A stretch of 36,098 nt of DNA, from positions 1 through 36,098 of IMG/VR virus record IMGVR_UViG_3300029957_000023. One strand, given 5' to 3'. Origin of the DNA: a virus. Shown here in pieces: positions 1-7,771 of the stretch. The number at the start of each line of letters is the position of its first letter. The stretch's first letter is position 1. The notes beneath the pieces were generated by a model. It worked only from the letters and a program-made list of their open reading frames with translations, made no database searches and was not told the origin of the DNA. The translations under genes were made by a program, and so were the position numbers.

Positions 1-77
1 GTAGCGAAGTATCGTCCCTTGGCGGACGCAGGACGGCGCGGGCCGCCCGCAGGGCAATGGTTGTGCCTAGGCGGGAG

Positions 78-103
78 CTGAAACCTGTAGGAACAGGTTT
101 CAG
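78..103. promoter_or_regulatory. Perfect inverted repeat in the switch region (operator or hairpin)
   Basis: Two 11-base arms (78-88 and 93-103) are exact reverse complements around a 4-base AGGA centre, with GAAACCTG as the core half-site. Outside them GAG (75-77) can pair with CTC after one unpaired base. There is no T-run, so it is not an intrinsic terminator. It lies between the divergent repressor and primase genes if the map is circular, the usual place for repressor operators. The same GAAACCTG word occurs at 36057-36064 at the other window end. Operator function is inference; an RNA hairpin in a leader is the alternative. Confidence 0.5.
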
Positions 104-107
104 ACTC

Positions 108-241
108 GACCGCCCGGCACTCGCTTCTTGGCGCTGTGCGACTACGACTTCAAACATGGCCCCGACGCGGCGGGGACGCTGCGGAATTGTGTGGTGGCTA
201 GGTTTGAATCAAAAAATAATAAGTGAAGCTTGGAGGTAGAC
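108..241. other. Intergenic, no gene seen
   Basis: I see no convincing gene here. An open frame at 57-239 lacks a ribosome site and has a composition unlike a protein. An A/T-rich stretch at 207-223 could hold a -10 element for the primase operon, but I found no -35 box at proper spacing. A cro-like gene would be expected here and is not visible. Confidence 0.4.
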
Positions 242-307
242 GTGAAGATTAAAGACGAAACACATATTTCGCCCGACAAAACCGGACATGGAGCGATAAG
301 GCCATGA
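242..307 (+). CDS. 21-residue leader peptide coupled to the primase
   Basis: A GTG start at 242 follows a strong Shine-Dalgarno (GGAGGT at 232-237) at good spacing. The frame runs 21 codons and stops with a TGA (305-307) that overlaps the primase ATG (304-306), an ATGA junction. The peptide is hydrophilic (starts MKIKDETHIS) and I recognise no family. The primase's own ribosome site is weak, so the simplest role is translational coupling: ribosomes that finish the leader restart on the primase. Whether the peptide itself does anything is unknown. The strong ribosome site and the exact overlap are the evidence; the length is too short for coding statistics. Confidence 0.45.
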   Translation: MKIKDETHISPDKTGHGAIRP

Positions 308-2910
308 CGGCGGCGGCAGAGGAACTTTATTCCATCATCCCCGACCTCGTCGAGGCGCAATGCCATTTGACGATGCTGGACGAGGACGCGGAGGGTTTCA
401 CGTTCCAGACCTTTGACGATGACAAGGTACGGAAAAAGCTGGAAATGGAACAGGCCAGAGTGAGAGGGCATCAATACAAAGACCCGCTGGCGCATATTTT
501 CACTGGAACCTTGGAGCAATGCGCCGCCGCGTTGACGCGGTTTAACCAGCGCGGGGCGGGGGTGTATGTCACGGTCAATGCCACGGACGGGAAAGGGCGT
601 CGGAATGAGAATATCAAACGCATCCGGGCCTTATTTCAAGAAGACGACGGCGACGGCAAGCCTTTGCCCTGCGATCCGCATTTTATTGTTGAATCCTCGC
701 CCCGCAAGTTTCACCGCTATATCTTGGTGGAAGGGATTTCGATTGACGAATTCCGCATGGCACAAGAGGCGGTGGTGGTTCGCCACGGCTCAGACCCGAA
801 TGCGAAAGACCCGGCACGGGTGTTGCGGCTGGCGGGGTTTTACCATCTGAAAAACCCGGATCAGCCCTGGCGGGTGCGAATCGTGGCGAATGACGGCGGG
901 CCACCGTTGCCACGCTTGGAAGTGGCCCGGCTGTTCGCCCCATTGACCGAGGCGGAGAAGCGGGCGGCGGGCGGGGCGCAGGCCTCGCCCAGGACCAGCG
1001 CGAACGCCGCGCCCGGCGTGGCGTTGAACGAACAGACGGTCAAAGAGTTGCGGTCGGCGCTGCTGTTCTTGCGGGCGGATGAGCGGGAGGTTTGGATTCG
1101 CTTAGGGCTGGCGCTAAAGTCATTGGGGGATGCGGGGCGCGGCTTGTGGCTGGACTGGTCGGCCACGTCGGAGAAGTTCGACGCGGGGGACGCCGCGCGG
1201 GTGTGGGATTCGTTCAAGCCGTCGCAGATCAGCTATCGGACGGTGTTTGAGGAGGCGCAGGCGAAGGGCTGGGTGAATCCGGCCAAGGGCCAGGCGCTGG
1301 CCGGGCCGCGCGCGCCGACGCCCGCACCTCCGCCTGCCGCCGACATTACGACCGAGAACGAGCGGCGGCTGGCATTCGAGAAGCGGATTGAGGCGGAGGA
1401 CGATTTTACGCAACTGGTCTCGGTGCTGTTCGCGGAGATTGAGCATTCCGGGCTGTTGCCCGCCTCCCGCGAACTGCTGGCGAAGCGGCTGGCGAAAAAG
1501 GCCGGCGTGTCAGTCGGCGCGCTGAAAGCGGGGCTGGCCGAGCAGTCGCCGCCGCCTCGCCCGCCAGAACCGGATGATGAGATGCCCGCCTTTGTGCGCG
1601 ACTTGAATTTGCGCCATGCGGTGGTGACTCAGCAGGGCGCGACCAAGATCATGACGGTGGAGGAATGCCCGGAGTTCCACCGCATCCGCGTCGCCTTTAC
1701 CCCGCGCAAGGATTTCGAGTTGCGCTATGAAAACCGGGAGGTTTTCTTTAAGGGGGAAACCATGGATTGCGGGAGCGCCTGGATTAAGCACCCCAAACGG
1801 CGGGAATTTAGCGGCGTGGTTTTCGCGCCGGGAATGGAAACGCCGACCAACGTTTACAACTTATGGCAAGGATGGGGATGCAAAGCTGAAATTGTCGGTT
1901 CCTGTGAGCGATACACGACATTCATTAAGGAAATTATTTGCCGGGGGGATGATGAGGCTTATGAATACGTGTGGTCTTGGATGGCGCACATGATCCAAAA
2001 GCCCTGGGAGTTGCCTGGCACTTTTTTGGTTTTGCGTGGCGAACCAGGAACGGGCAAAAATACGTTTGTGGAAATACTGGGAGAAATTGTCAATCCGGTG
2101 CATTTTTTGCAGCTAACCCGAATGGAGCATCTAACCGGCCAGTTTTCAGCGCATCGCGCCGGGGCAATATTGTTATTCGCCAATGAAGCATCCTGGGGAG
2201 GAGACAGACAATCGGAAGGCTACCTTAAGTCTTTGGTGACTGACGGGGATGATTTAATGGAGGCCAAGCACGCAAACGCGATCAAGGTCAAACGCTATTC
2301 GCGGCTGATTGTCGCATCCAACCACGACTGGCCTGCGCCACGTGATGAGAAAGACAGACGGACGGTGGTGCTAGAACCCTTGACAGATCAACAGGAAAAC
2401 GGGGCATATTTCGCGGCGATCCACGCGGAGATGGAAGCGGGAGGATATGAAACCCTGCTGTATTTGCTGCAATGCGCGGATATTTCGGACTGGTCTCCGC
2501 GCAATATCCCGCGCCGGTTACGTGAACGAGGGTGGGATATGAAGCTGAAGAGCATTCCCGGCGGCGTGGCGGAGTGGTGGCTGGAGTGCCTGGAAGAAGG
2601 GTTCGTATGCCATGACCCAGGCGGGCCGGAGGGCTACGCTGGGCGGACATGGCGAGACATCATTCCCACCCGGCAAGTGCAGGAATCGTACAAGGCATGG
2701 TGCCGGAGAAGCGGATACCCTCACCCGGTCAATATCAAACAACTCGGCTCAGACTTGCAGCGGTGGGGCGCGGTGCGGTGCCGACCTGGTTCCGGAAAAA
2801 TCCGGCCTTGGTGCTATGTCTGGCCCGACATCGACCAAGCACGGCTGGCGTTCCAGAAAGCGTTGTTGATTCCTGCCGAATGGTGGGAGGACGGGGAGAC
2901 TTCCGCATGA
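304..2910 (+). CDS. Phage primase-helicase (D5-like, DUF5906-type SF3 helicase)
   Basis: This 868-residue replication protein should prime and unwind phage DNA at the origin. The N-terminal third (about 100-190) resembles RepB/archaeo-eukaryotic-type primase domains of phage and plasmid Rep proteins. Around 240-320 there is a PriCT-2-like segment ending in FEEAQAKGW. The C-terminal half carries a superfamily-3-like ATPase with Walker A GEPGTGKNT near residue 580, preceded by FLVLR, then LLFANEASWGGDR as Walker B region and an IVASNHDWP sensor. Residues about 753-855 form a separate terminal module that recurs in the Rha-like protein encoded at 27690-28640. The start overlaps the small leader frame. 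The TAGGACG array begins right after its stop, which fits an origin placed beside its initiator. Family assignment is firm; origin recognition by the C-terminal module is inferred. Confidence 0.88.
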   Translation: MTAAAEELYSIIPDLVEAQCHLTMLDEDAEGFTFQTFDDDKVRKKLEMEQARVRGHQYKDPLAHIFTGTLEQCAAALTRFNQRGAGVYVTVNATDGKGRRNENIKRIRALFQEDDGDGKPLPCDPHFIVESSPRKFHRYILVEGISIDEFRMAQEAVVVRHGSDPNAKDPARVLRLAGFYHLKNPDQPWRVRIVANDGGPPLPRLEVARLFAPLTEAEKRAAGGAQASPRTSANAAPGVALNEQTVKELRSALLFLRADEREVWIRLGLALKSLGDAGRGLWLDWSATSEKFDAGDAARVWDSFKPSQISYRTVFEEAQAKGWVNPAKGQALAGPRAPTPAPPPAADITTENERRLAFEKRIEAEDDFTQLVSVLFAEIEHSGLLPASRELLAKRLAKKAGVSVGALKAGLAEQSPPPRPPEPDDEMPAFVRDLNLRHAVVTQQGATKIMTVEECPEFHRIRVAFTPRKDFELRYENREVFFKGETMDCGSAWIKHPKRREFSGVVFAPGMETPTNVYNLWQGWGCKAEIVGSCERYTTFIKEIICRGDDEAYEYVWSWMAHMIQKPWELPGTFLVLRGEPGTGKNTFVEILGEIVNPVHFLQLTRMEHLTGQFSAHRAGAILLFANEASWGGDRQSEGYLKSLVTDGDDLMEAKHANAIKVKRYSRLIVASNHDWPAPRDEKDRRTVVLEPLTDQQENGAYFAAIHAEMEAGGYETLLYLLQCADISDWSPRNIPRRLRERGWDMKLKSIPGGVAEWWLECLEEGFVCHDPGGPEGYAGRTWRDIIPTRQVQESYKAWCRRSGYPHPVNIKQLGSDLQRWGAVRCRPGSGKIRPWCYVWPDIDQARLAFQKALLIPAEWWEDGETSA

Positions 2911-3148
2911 TTGCGTCCTATCGCGTCCGGGTCAGCGTCCTATCAAAATCGCGCGAAACCCGCATACGTCCTAACGTCCAATGCGTCCTATCAGGATTTA
3001 CGCGCACGCGCGTTTGTGTGCTTCACCAAGGCAAGGGGTTGTAGATTTCCTATACGCGAAGGATTGCATAGGACGCATGGGACGTTAGGACGTATGCGGC
3101 CTACAGACGATTTTGATAGGACGCCGATAGGACGTTGTTAGGACGTAA
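2911..3148. repeat. TAGGACG iteron array forming a 57-bp imperfect inverted repeat (origin candidate)
   Basis: Nine copies of TAGGACG occur: four in reverse orientation on the left (2914-2990) and five forward on the right (3069-3144). The arms 2935-2991 and 3068-3124 are symmetric: 2935-2951 pairs with 3108-3124 (17 of 17), 2960-2979 with 3080-3099 (20 of 20), and 2981-2991 with 3068-3078 (11 of 11). Unmatched gaps are equal in length on both sides (8 and 1 bases), and the central loop is 76 bases. No gene fits here. Position directly after the replicase suggests a replication origin; a regulatory binding array upstream of Q is the alternative. A poly-A/T stretch follows at 3151-3185, which could be an unwinding element. 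Confidence 0.75.
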
Positions 3149-3196
3149 CGGGTTTTTAAAAAAAAACTTGCTTTAAGAAAAAAAACAAGGTTGGCG

Positions 3197-3568
3197 ATGA
3201 AAAAAACAGTTGCAGCGGAAACCGGCGGGGATTCGATCATGATAGAAGCCGCCGCCTTCCTGGAATCCTGGGGCCGCTGGGCGGCTTCCGGCGACGAGGC
3301 GCGGCGGATGGGGCGGTTGGGCTCCACGCTGCGGCCAGAGCGCGGCGGACACGGCGGGGACGAGATTGTCGCGGGGCTGGTGGATCGCGCCTTGGCTGCA
3401 CTGGGAGACGATGCCAGGCTGTTGGCGTTGTTGGCCTACAAGGAGGGTTTGCCGGGTAAGGAGGTGGCGCGGCGGCTGGGGGTGTCACCGGCCACACTGG
3501 AAAAGCGCGTGGCCTGCGTAAAGGTCGCGGCGTTCGTCATGGTGAAGGCCCGACACGAAAACAGTTGA
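3197..3568 (+). CDS. Antiterminator Q-family protein
   Basis: This 123-residue protein is likely the late-gene antiterminator. Near the N-terminus it carries LESWGRW (22-28), the hallmark of the Phage_antitermQ family (phage 82/21-type Q). Its C-terminal half holds a sigma-region-4-like helix-turn-helix (about 75-105, with KEVARRLGVSPATLEKRV), also typical. I chose ATG 3197 because AAGG sits six bases upstream; a TTG at 3191 in the same frame is too close to that site. The gene ends inside a -35 box (TTGACA), and a terminator follows 46 bases later, the arrangement known from lambda Q and PR'. It should act on RNA polymerase at that promoter to allow transcription through the whole late operon. 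Family-level confidence is good. Confidence 0.8.
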   Translation: MKKTVAAETGGDSIMIEAAAFLESWGRWAASGDEARRMGRLGSTLRPERGGHGGDEIVAGLVDRALAALGDDARLLALLAYKEGLPGKEVARRLGVSPATLEKRVACVKVAAFVMVKARHENS

Positions 3569-3593
3569 CAACACCCTAGGGTGATGCTGTAGC
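3565..3593 (+). promoter_or_regulatory. Late promoter (PR'-like) with palindrome in the spacer
   Basis: A consensus -35 TTGACA (3565-3570) overlaps the Q stop codon. After exactly 17 bases comes TGTAGC (3588-3593), with TGC just before it as an extended -10. The spacer contains the perfect 10-base palindrome ACCCTAGGGT (3573-3582). In lambda the Q binding element lies between the -35 and -10 of PR', so this palindrome is a good candidate for the site of this Q. Transcription would begin near 3600 and meet the terminator at once. The -10 is poor, so confidence is moderate. Confidence 0.6.
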
Positions 3594-3613
3594 ATTTCAG
3601 GCAGCATGACACA

Positions 3614-3648
3614 AACGCCATCCGGGCAACCGGGGGGCGTTTTTTTTT
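3614..3648 (+). terminator. Intrinsic terminator before the late operon (tR'-like)
   Basis: AACGCC (3614-3619) pairs with GGCGTT (3637-3642), with an inner CCGG/CCGG stem around GCAA, followed by a run of T to 3648. It sits about 15-50 bases after the predicted late start and 35 bases before the small terminase gene, so without antitermination it would block the late genes. Confidence 0.75.
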
Positions 3649-3682
3649 GCCCTTGAAAAATCGGAGAAATTCGGGAGGTTGT

Positions 3683-4252
3683 ATGGCAGTCGGTCAGCTT
3701 GGCAGAAACAACAAGCCCACGGCGATGAAAGCGGCGGAGGGAAACCCCGGCGGCAAGCGGGTTCGCGCGGACGAGCCGAAGCCGTCGTTGATCGTCAGCA
3801 CACAGCCGCCCAAGGATTTTTTGTTCTCGCCGCTGGCCATCAAGATTTGGAAGAGGATGGCGGAGCATTTGCGCAAGGCGAAGATGTTGGGAGAAACCGA
3901 CGTGTTGAGCCTGGCCGCGTTCTGCAACGCGGCGGCGGAGTTCTTCACCGCCGACAAGGACGTGGCCGAGCTGGTGCAGAAGGGACACTGGGCCAGCATG
4001 GGCGGCGGCAAGGGGCGGGCGTTCTCGCCGCTGGTGTCCTTCCGCAACCAAGCCGCCGAGCAGTTCAAGTACTGGTCGGCGCAGTTCGGCATGAGCCCGG
4101 CAGCGGTCGCCAAGCTGATCGCGATCAACACGCAAATGGATGTGTTTGAGGAGCTGCTGGACGAGGAGGAACTGCAACGGTCGGTGACAGAGACCGCTGC
4201 GCGGTTGGGCGTCGTGGTGGACTTTCCGCAAGGCGGGGAGCGGTTGCAGTGA
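3683..4252 (+). CDS. terS: Terminase small subunit (P27-family-like)
   Basis: This 189-residue protein should recognise the packaging site on phage DNA and hand it to the large terminase. The pattern fits the phage P27-type small terminases: a basic N-terminus with NPGGK, a helix pair around LSLAAFCNAAAEFFTADKDV, then SPLVSFRNQAAEQFKYWSAQFGMSPAAV-type segments near the C-terminus. The ATG at 3683 follows GGGAGG at ideal spacing; the frame is open back to 3647 but those codons run through the terminator T-run. The gene is the first of the late operon and its stop overlaps the GTG start of the large subunit. The identification is from pattern and position. Confidence 0.75.
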   Translation: MAVGQLGRNNKPTAMKAAEGNPGGKRVRADEPKPSLIVSTQPPKDFLFSPLAIKIWKRMAEHLRKAKMLGETDVLSLAAFCNAAAEFFTADKDVAELVQKGHWASMGGGKGRAFSPLVSFRNQAAEQFKYWSAQFGMSPAAVAKLIAINTQMDVFEELLDEEELQRSVTETAARLGVVVDFPQGGERLQ

Positions 4253-5691
4253 ACGCAGTAGCCGTCCCGCGCAAAACTAAAGACCTCGCCAAGTTGAACG
4301 CGGAGTTGCAGCAGCTTGAGCGCTGGCGCGATTTGAACCGGCTGTCCAGCTACCAGCCCTATCCGAAGCAGGCGGAATTCCACGCGGCGGGGGCTGAGTA
4401 TCGTGAGCGCCTGCTGCGGGCGGGAAACCAGCTAGGCAAGACGCTTTGCGCGGCCTATGAGGTCGCCATGCACTTGACGGGGCGTTACCCGGCCTGGTGG
4501 CAGGGCAAGCGCTTCGACCATCCCACGCTGTGGATTTGCGGCTCTGTAAGCGGCAAAAAGACGCGCGACGGCATCCAGAAGTATTTGCTAGGACAAGACT
4601 TCCGTGACGGCCTGGGCAAGGGCTCCATCCCTTATGCGTCCATCGTGGGATTTACCCGCGCACGGGGCACAGCCGACCTGCTAGACAAGATTTTCGTGCG
4701 GCATGTCAGCGGCGGGGAATCAACCATCATCCTCAAGAGCTACGAGCAAGGCCGGGAGGACTGGCAGACGGACACGGCCCATGGAGTGTGGTTCGACGAA
4801 GAGCCACCGGCGGACATCTATTTCGAGGGCATCACGCGCACGAACGTCCACACCGGGCCAATCCTGCTGACCTTCACGCCGTTGAACGGCATGAGCGCGG
4901 TTGTGCGGCGCTACTTGGAGGAGAAGTTCGCTGGAACCCACGACACGCGCATGGGCATCCGGGACGCGCAGCATTACACCGAGGCGCAGATTGAGGCGAT
5001 CATCGCCAGCTATCCCGACCACGAGCGCGATGCGCGCACTGAGGGCGAACCCACGCTAGGTTCAGGCGCGGTGTTCCCCGTGGCGGATGAGCAAATCCGC
5101 TGTGAGCCCTTCGCCATTCCCGACCACTGGCCGAGAATCGCCGGGCTGGATTTCGGCTGGGATCATCCCACGGCGTGCGTATGGATCGCCTGGGACAGGG
5201 ACGCCGATACGGTTTACCTGTACGACGAACACGGGGCGAGAAAGGAGCCCGTGCCGGTCCATGCTTCGGCGATCAAAGCCCGCGGCGATTGGATTCCCGT
5301 AGCCTGGCCACACGACGGCAACAACTCGACAGCCATCGGGCCGAACCTGGCCGCTCAGTACCGCAAGGAGAGCGTCAACATGCTGCACGAACACGCCCAG
5401 TTTGAGCGGGTGTCGGGCACGCCATCGGAGACTAACACCAGCCTCATCAGCGTCGAAGCGGGCATCCAAGACATGCTGACGCGGATGATGACCGGGCGGT
5501 TTAAGGTGTTCTCAAACCTTGGGGGATGGTTCGCCGAGAAGCGGCTGTACCGGCGCGAGAATGGCAAGCTCATCAAGCTGGAAGATGACCACATTTCGGC
5601 CAGCCGGTACGGGCTGATGATGTTGCGCTACGCGGCCACGAAACCCACGGCGGTTAAAGAAATCCGCCGCCCAGGCAATTGGAGAACCTGA
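4249..5691 (+). CDS. terL: Terminase large subunit
   Basis: This 480-residue packaging motor pumps DNA into the prohead and cuts it. An adenine-binding-like motif YQPYPKQAEF (35-44) precedes Walker A AGNQLGKT (58-65). Walker B is VWFDEEPP (about 180-187), with the catalytic glutamate after the aspartate. The C-terminal RNase-H-like nuclease begins at IAGLDFGWDHP (about 297-307), whose aspartate is the first metal ligand. Length is typical. The start is a GTG overlapping the stop of the small subunit (GTGA), so translation is probably coupled. The domain order and motifs make this call secure; the type of packaging (headful or cohesive) cannot be told from the sequence alone. Confidence 0.92.
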   Translation: MNAVAVPRKTKDLAKLNAELQQLERWRDLNRLSSYQPYPKQAEFHAAGAEYRERLLRAGNQLGKTLCAAYEVAMHLTGRYPAWWQGKRFDHPTLWICGSVSGKKTRDGIQKYLLGQDFRDGLGKGSIPYASIVGFTRARGTADLLDKIFVRHVSGGESTIILKSYEQGREDWQTDTAHGVWFDEEPPADIYFEGITRTNVHTGPILLTFTPLNGMSAVVRRYLEEKFAGTHDTRMGIRDAQHYTEAQIEAIIASYPDHERDARTEGEPTLGSGAVFPVADEQIRCEPFAIPDHWPRIAGLDFGWDHPTACVWIAWDRDADTVYLYDEHGARKEPVPVHASAIKARGDWIPVAWPHDGNNSTAIGPNLAAQYRKESVNMLHEHAQFERVSGTPSETNTSLISVEAGIQDMLTRMMTGRFKVFSNLGGWFAEKRLYRRENGKLIKLEDDHISASRYGLMMLRYAATKPTAVKEIRRPGNWRT

Positions 5692-5692
5692 C

Positions 5693-7771
5693 ATGGCCGA
5701 GTGGATGGATTTGATCGCCACCGACAGCAAGAAAAAGGCCGGCGCTTTGCCCAGGGCGGACAAGGACGCGCTAAGCATCGACACCTTGCAAACCTGGCTG
5801 GACGAAATCCGCAACCAACCGAATTGGCGGGTGACAGCCGACCGGGAGGCGGAGTACTACGACGGCAACCAGCTCGACACCGAAACGCTGGCGATCATGG
5901 AGGAGCGGGGCATTCCGCCGCTGATTACCAACCTCATCAAGCCCACGGTGGATGTGGTGCTTGGCATGGAGGCCCGGACGCGCACGGATTGGAAAGTGCG
6001 GCCAGAGGCGGGGGACGCCTCCGACGACGTGGCCGAGGCGCTGTCGGAGAAGCTGCACCAGGCCGAAATCCAGACCAAGGCCGACCGGGCCATATCGGAC
6101 GCCTACGCCAGCCAAGTGAAAGTGGGCATTGGTTGGGCTGAAGTGGCGCGCAACAATGACCCGTTTTTGCCGCCGTACCGCGTGCAAGCGGTGCATCGGC
6201 GGGAAATGTTCTGGGATTGGCGCGCCCGCCAGCCGGATTTGAGTGATGCCCGTTACATCGTCCGCAAGAAGTGGATGGACGTGGACGTGCTGAAGACGGC
6301 CTTCCCGGACAAAAAGGACATCCTGGAAAGTTGTGTGAATGGATGGCAGAACTGGGACATCTGGTACGCGAACGATACGATGATGGCGCGGGCCTACGAC
6401 CAGGAACGCGGCTTCACAGTGGAAACCTATGAGTGGGTGAACCCGGCGCGGCGGCGGATCGTGATGTATGAAGCCTGGTACAAGCGCATGACACGGGGGC
6501 TCATCATCAAGACCAGCAACGGGGCCACCGAGGTTTTCAACCCGGCCAACCCGGTACACGCCAACGAAGCGCAAAGCGGCAACCAGCCCTTTGACAGCGT
6601 GTACATGGAGGTGCGGGTGGCGCTGTACGCCGGGCCGCATTTACTGCAAGACCTGCCGTCGCCGTATCGACACCAGCACTTTCCCTATGTTGCGTTCTTC
6701 GGCTTCAGAGAAGACAGGACAGGCGTTCCCTACGGCCTGATCCGCTCAATGATGAGCCCGCAGGACAGCTTCAACACCCGCAAATCCAAAATCTATTGGC
6801 GGTTGATTACCAATCGCGTCATCACCGACTCCGACTCGGTGACAGACCACCAGAAAACCGCCGAAGAAGTGGCTAGGCCCGATGCTTACATCATTCTGAA
6901 CGCGAACAGGAAACCCAACAGCCGCTTTGACCTTGACCAGGGCTCTGGTACCACGGCGCAAGAATTCGAGATGCTGCAAGCGGACGCCAAGGAGATCAAC
7001 CAGGCGGCGGGCGTGTACCAAGCAATGATGGGTTCTGACAGCACGGCGAAAAGCGGGCTGGCGATCAACAGCCTGGTCGAGCAAGGCACGACGACACTGG
7101 GCGAACTCAACGACAACGCGGTGCATTCACGGAGGATGGTGGGGGAACTGCTGGCGGAACTGGTCAAGGAGGACTTGGAACAGCAGATAAATGTGGCCGT
7201 GGAGATCGACAACGGGCGCGCCAAGAAAACCATCCTGCTGAACCGACCCGCCCGCGACCCGCAAAGCGGGGCGTTCGTGCTGCTGAACAACGTCAGCGCG
7301 GTGCGCTGTTCTGTGGTGCTGGACGATGTGCCGCAGACGCCGACCTACCGCAATCAGCAACTCTCCCAACTCGCCGAACTTACCAAGAGCCTGCCGCCCG
7401 CGCTGCAAGCCCCGGTGTTGCCGTTCGTGATCGAAGCCACCGATCTGCCCGACCGCTTTGAAATTGCCGACCTTCTGCGCAAGGTGCAAGGACTGGGCGG
7501 CGATGGCGATGCGCCAGACCCCGAGAAGGAACAGCTTAAGCAGCAACTGGCGCAGATGCAGCAGCAGCTACAACAGGCGCTGGCAGCGCCGCAGTTGGCG
7601 GAGATCAAAGCGAGAATCGGCAGGATTGAGGCGGACAAGGATTTGCAGCGCATGAAAGCCTTGGAGATCGTGGACAAGCTTGCAGGCAGCGGCAAAGACG
7701 GCCTGGCGGAGGAGCGCGCCGAGGACACCCTAGGTTTGAACAACAAGCAAGAGGAATCGTATGAGCACTAA
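5693..7771 (+). CDS. Portal protein (P22 gp1-like)
   Basis: This 692-residue protein should form the dodecameric portal through which DNA enters and leaves the capsid. Length (P22 portal is about 725) and pattern fit the P22-portal family: an N-terminal region with EAEYYDGNQ, then PTVDVVLGMEARTRTDWKV, and central GLIRSMMSPQDSFNTRKSKIYW and AGVYQAMMGSDSTAKSGLAI. The last 100 residues are rich in glutamine and predicted to be coiled coil (from about 610), matching the long barrel of P22-type portals. It follows the large terminase by one base and overlaps the scaffold gene by 11 bases. Confidence 0.85.
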   Translation: MAEWMDLIATDSKKKAGALPRADKDALSIDTLQTWLDEIRNQPNWRVTADREAEYYDGNQLDTETLAIMEERGIPPLITNLIKPTVDVVLGMEARTRTDWKVRPEAGDASDDVAEALSEKLHQAEIQTKADRAISDAYASQVKVGIGWAEVARNNDPFLPPYRVQAVHRREMFWDWRARQPDLSDARYIVRKKWMDVDVLKTAFPDKKDILESCVNGWQNWDIWYANDTMMARAYDQERGFTVETYEWVNPARRRIVMYEAWYKRMTRGLIIKTSNGATEVFNPANPVHANEAQSGNQPFDSVYMEVRVALYAGPHLLQDLPSPYRHQHFPYVAFFGFREDRTGVPYGLIRSMMSPQDSFNTRKSKIYWRLITNRVITDSDSVTDHQKTAEEVARPDAYIILNANRKPNSRFDLDQGSGTTAQEFEMLQADAKEINQAAGVYQAMMGSDSTAKSGLAINSLVEQGTTTLGELNDNAVHSRRMVGELLAELVKEDLEQQINVAVEIDNGRAKKTILLNRPARDPQSGAFVLLNNVSAVRCSVVLDDVPQTPTYRNQQLSQLAELTKSLPPALQAPVLPFVIEATDLPDRFEIADLLRKVQGLGGDGDAPDPEKEQLKQQLAQMQQQLQQALAAPQLAEIKARIGRIEADKDLQRMKALEIVDKLAGSGKDGLAEERAEDTLGLNNKQEESYEH

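Noticed and set aside
57-239. 60-codon plus-strand frame in the switch region as a cro gene
   Set aside because: No ribosome site at its start and no helix-turn-helix; it runs through the perfect inverted repeat.
2911-3148. CRISPR array
   Set aside because: Repeat units are seven to eight bases, in both orientations and without spacers of regular length; no cas gene is present.
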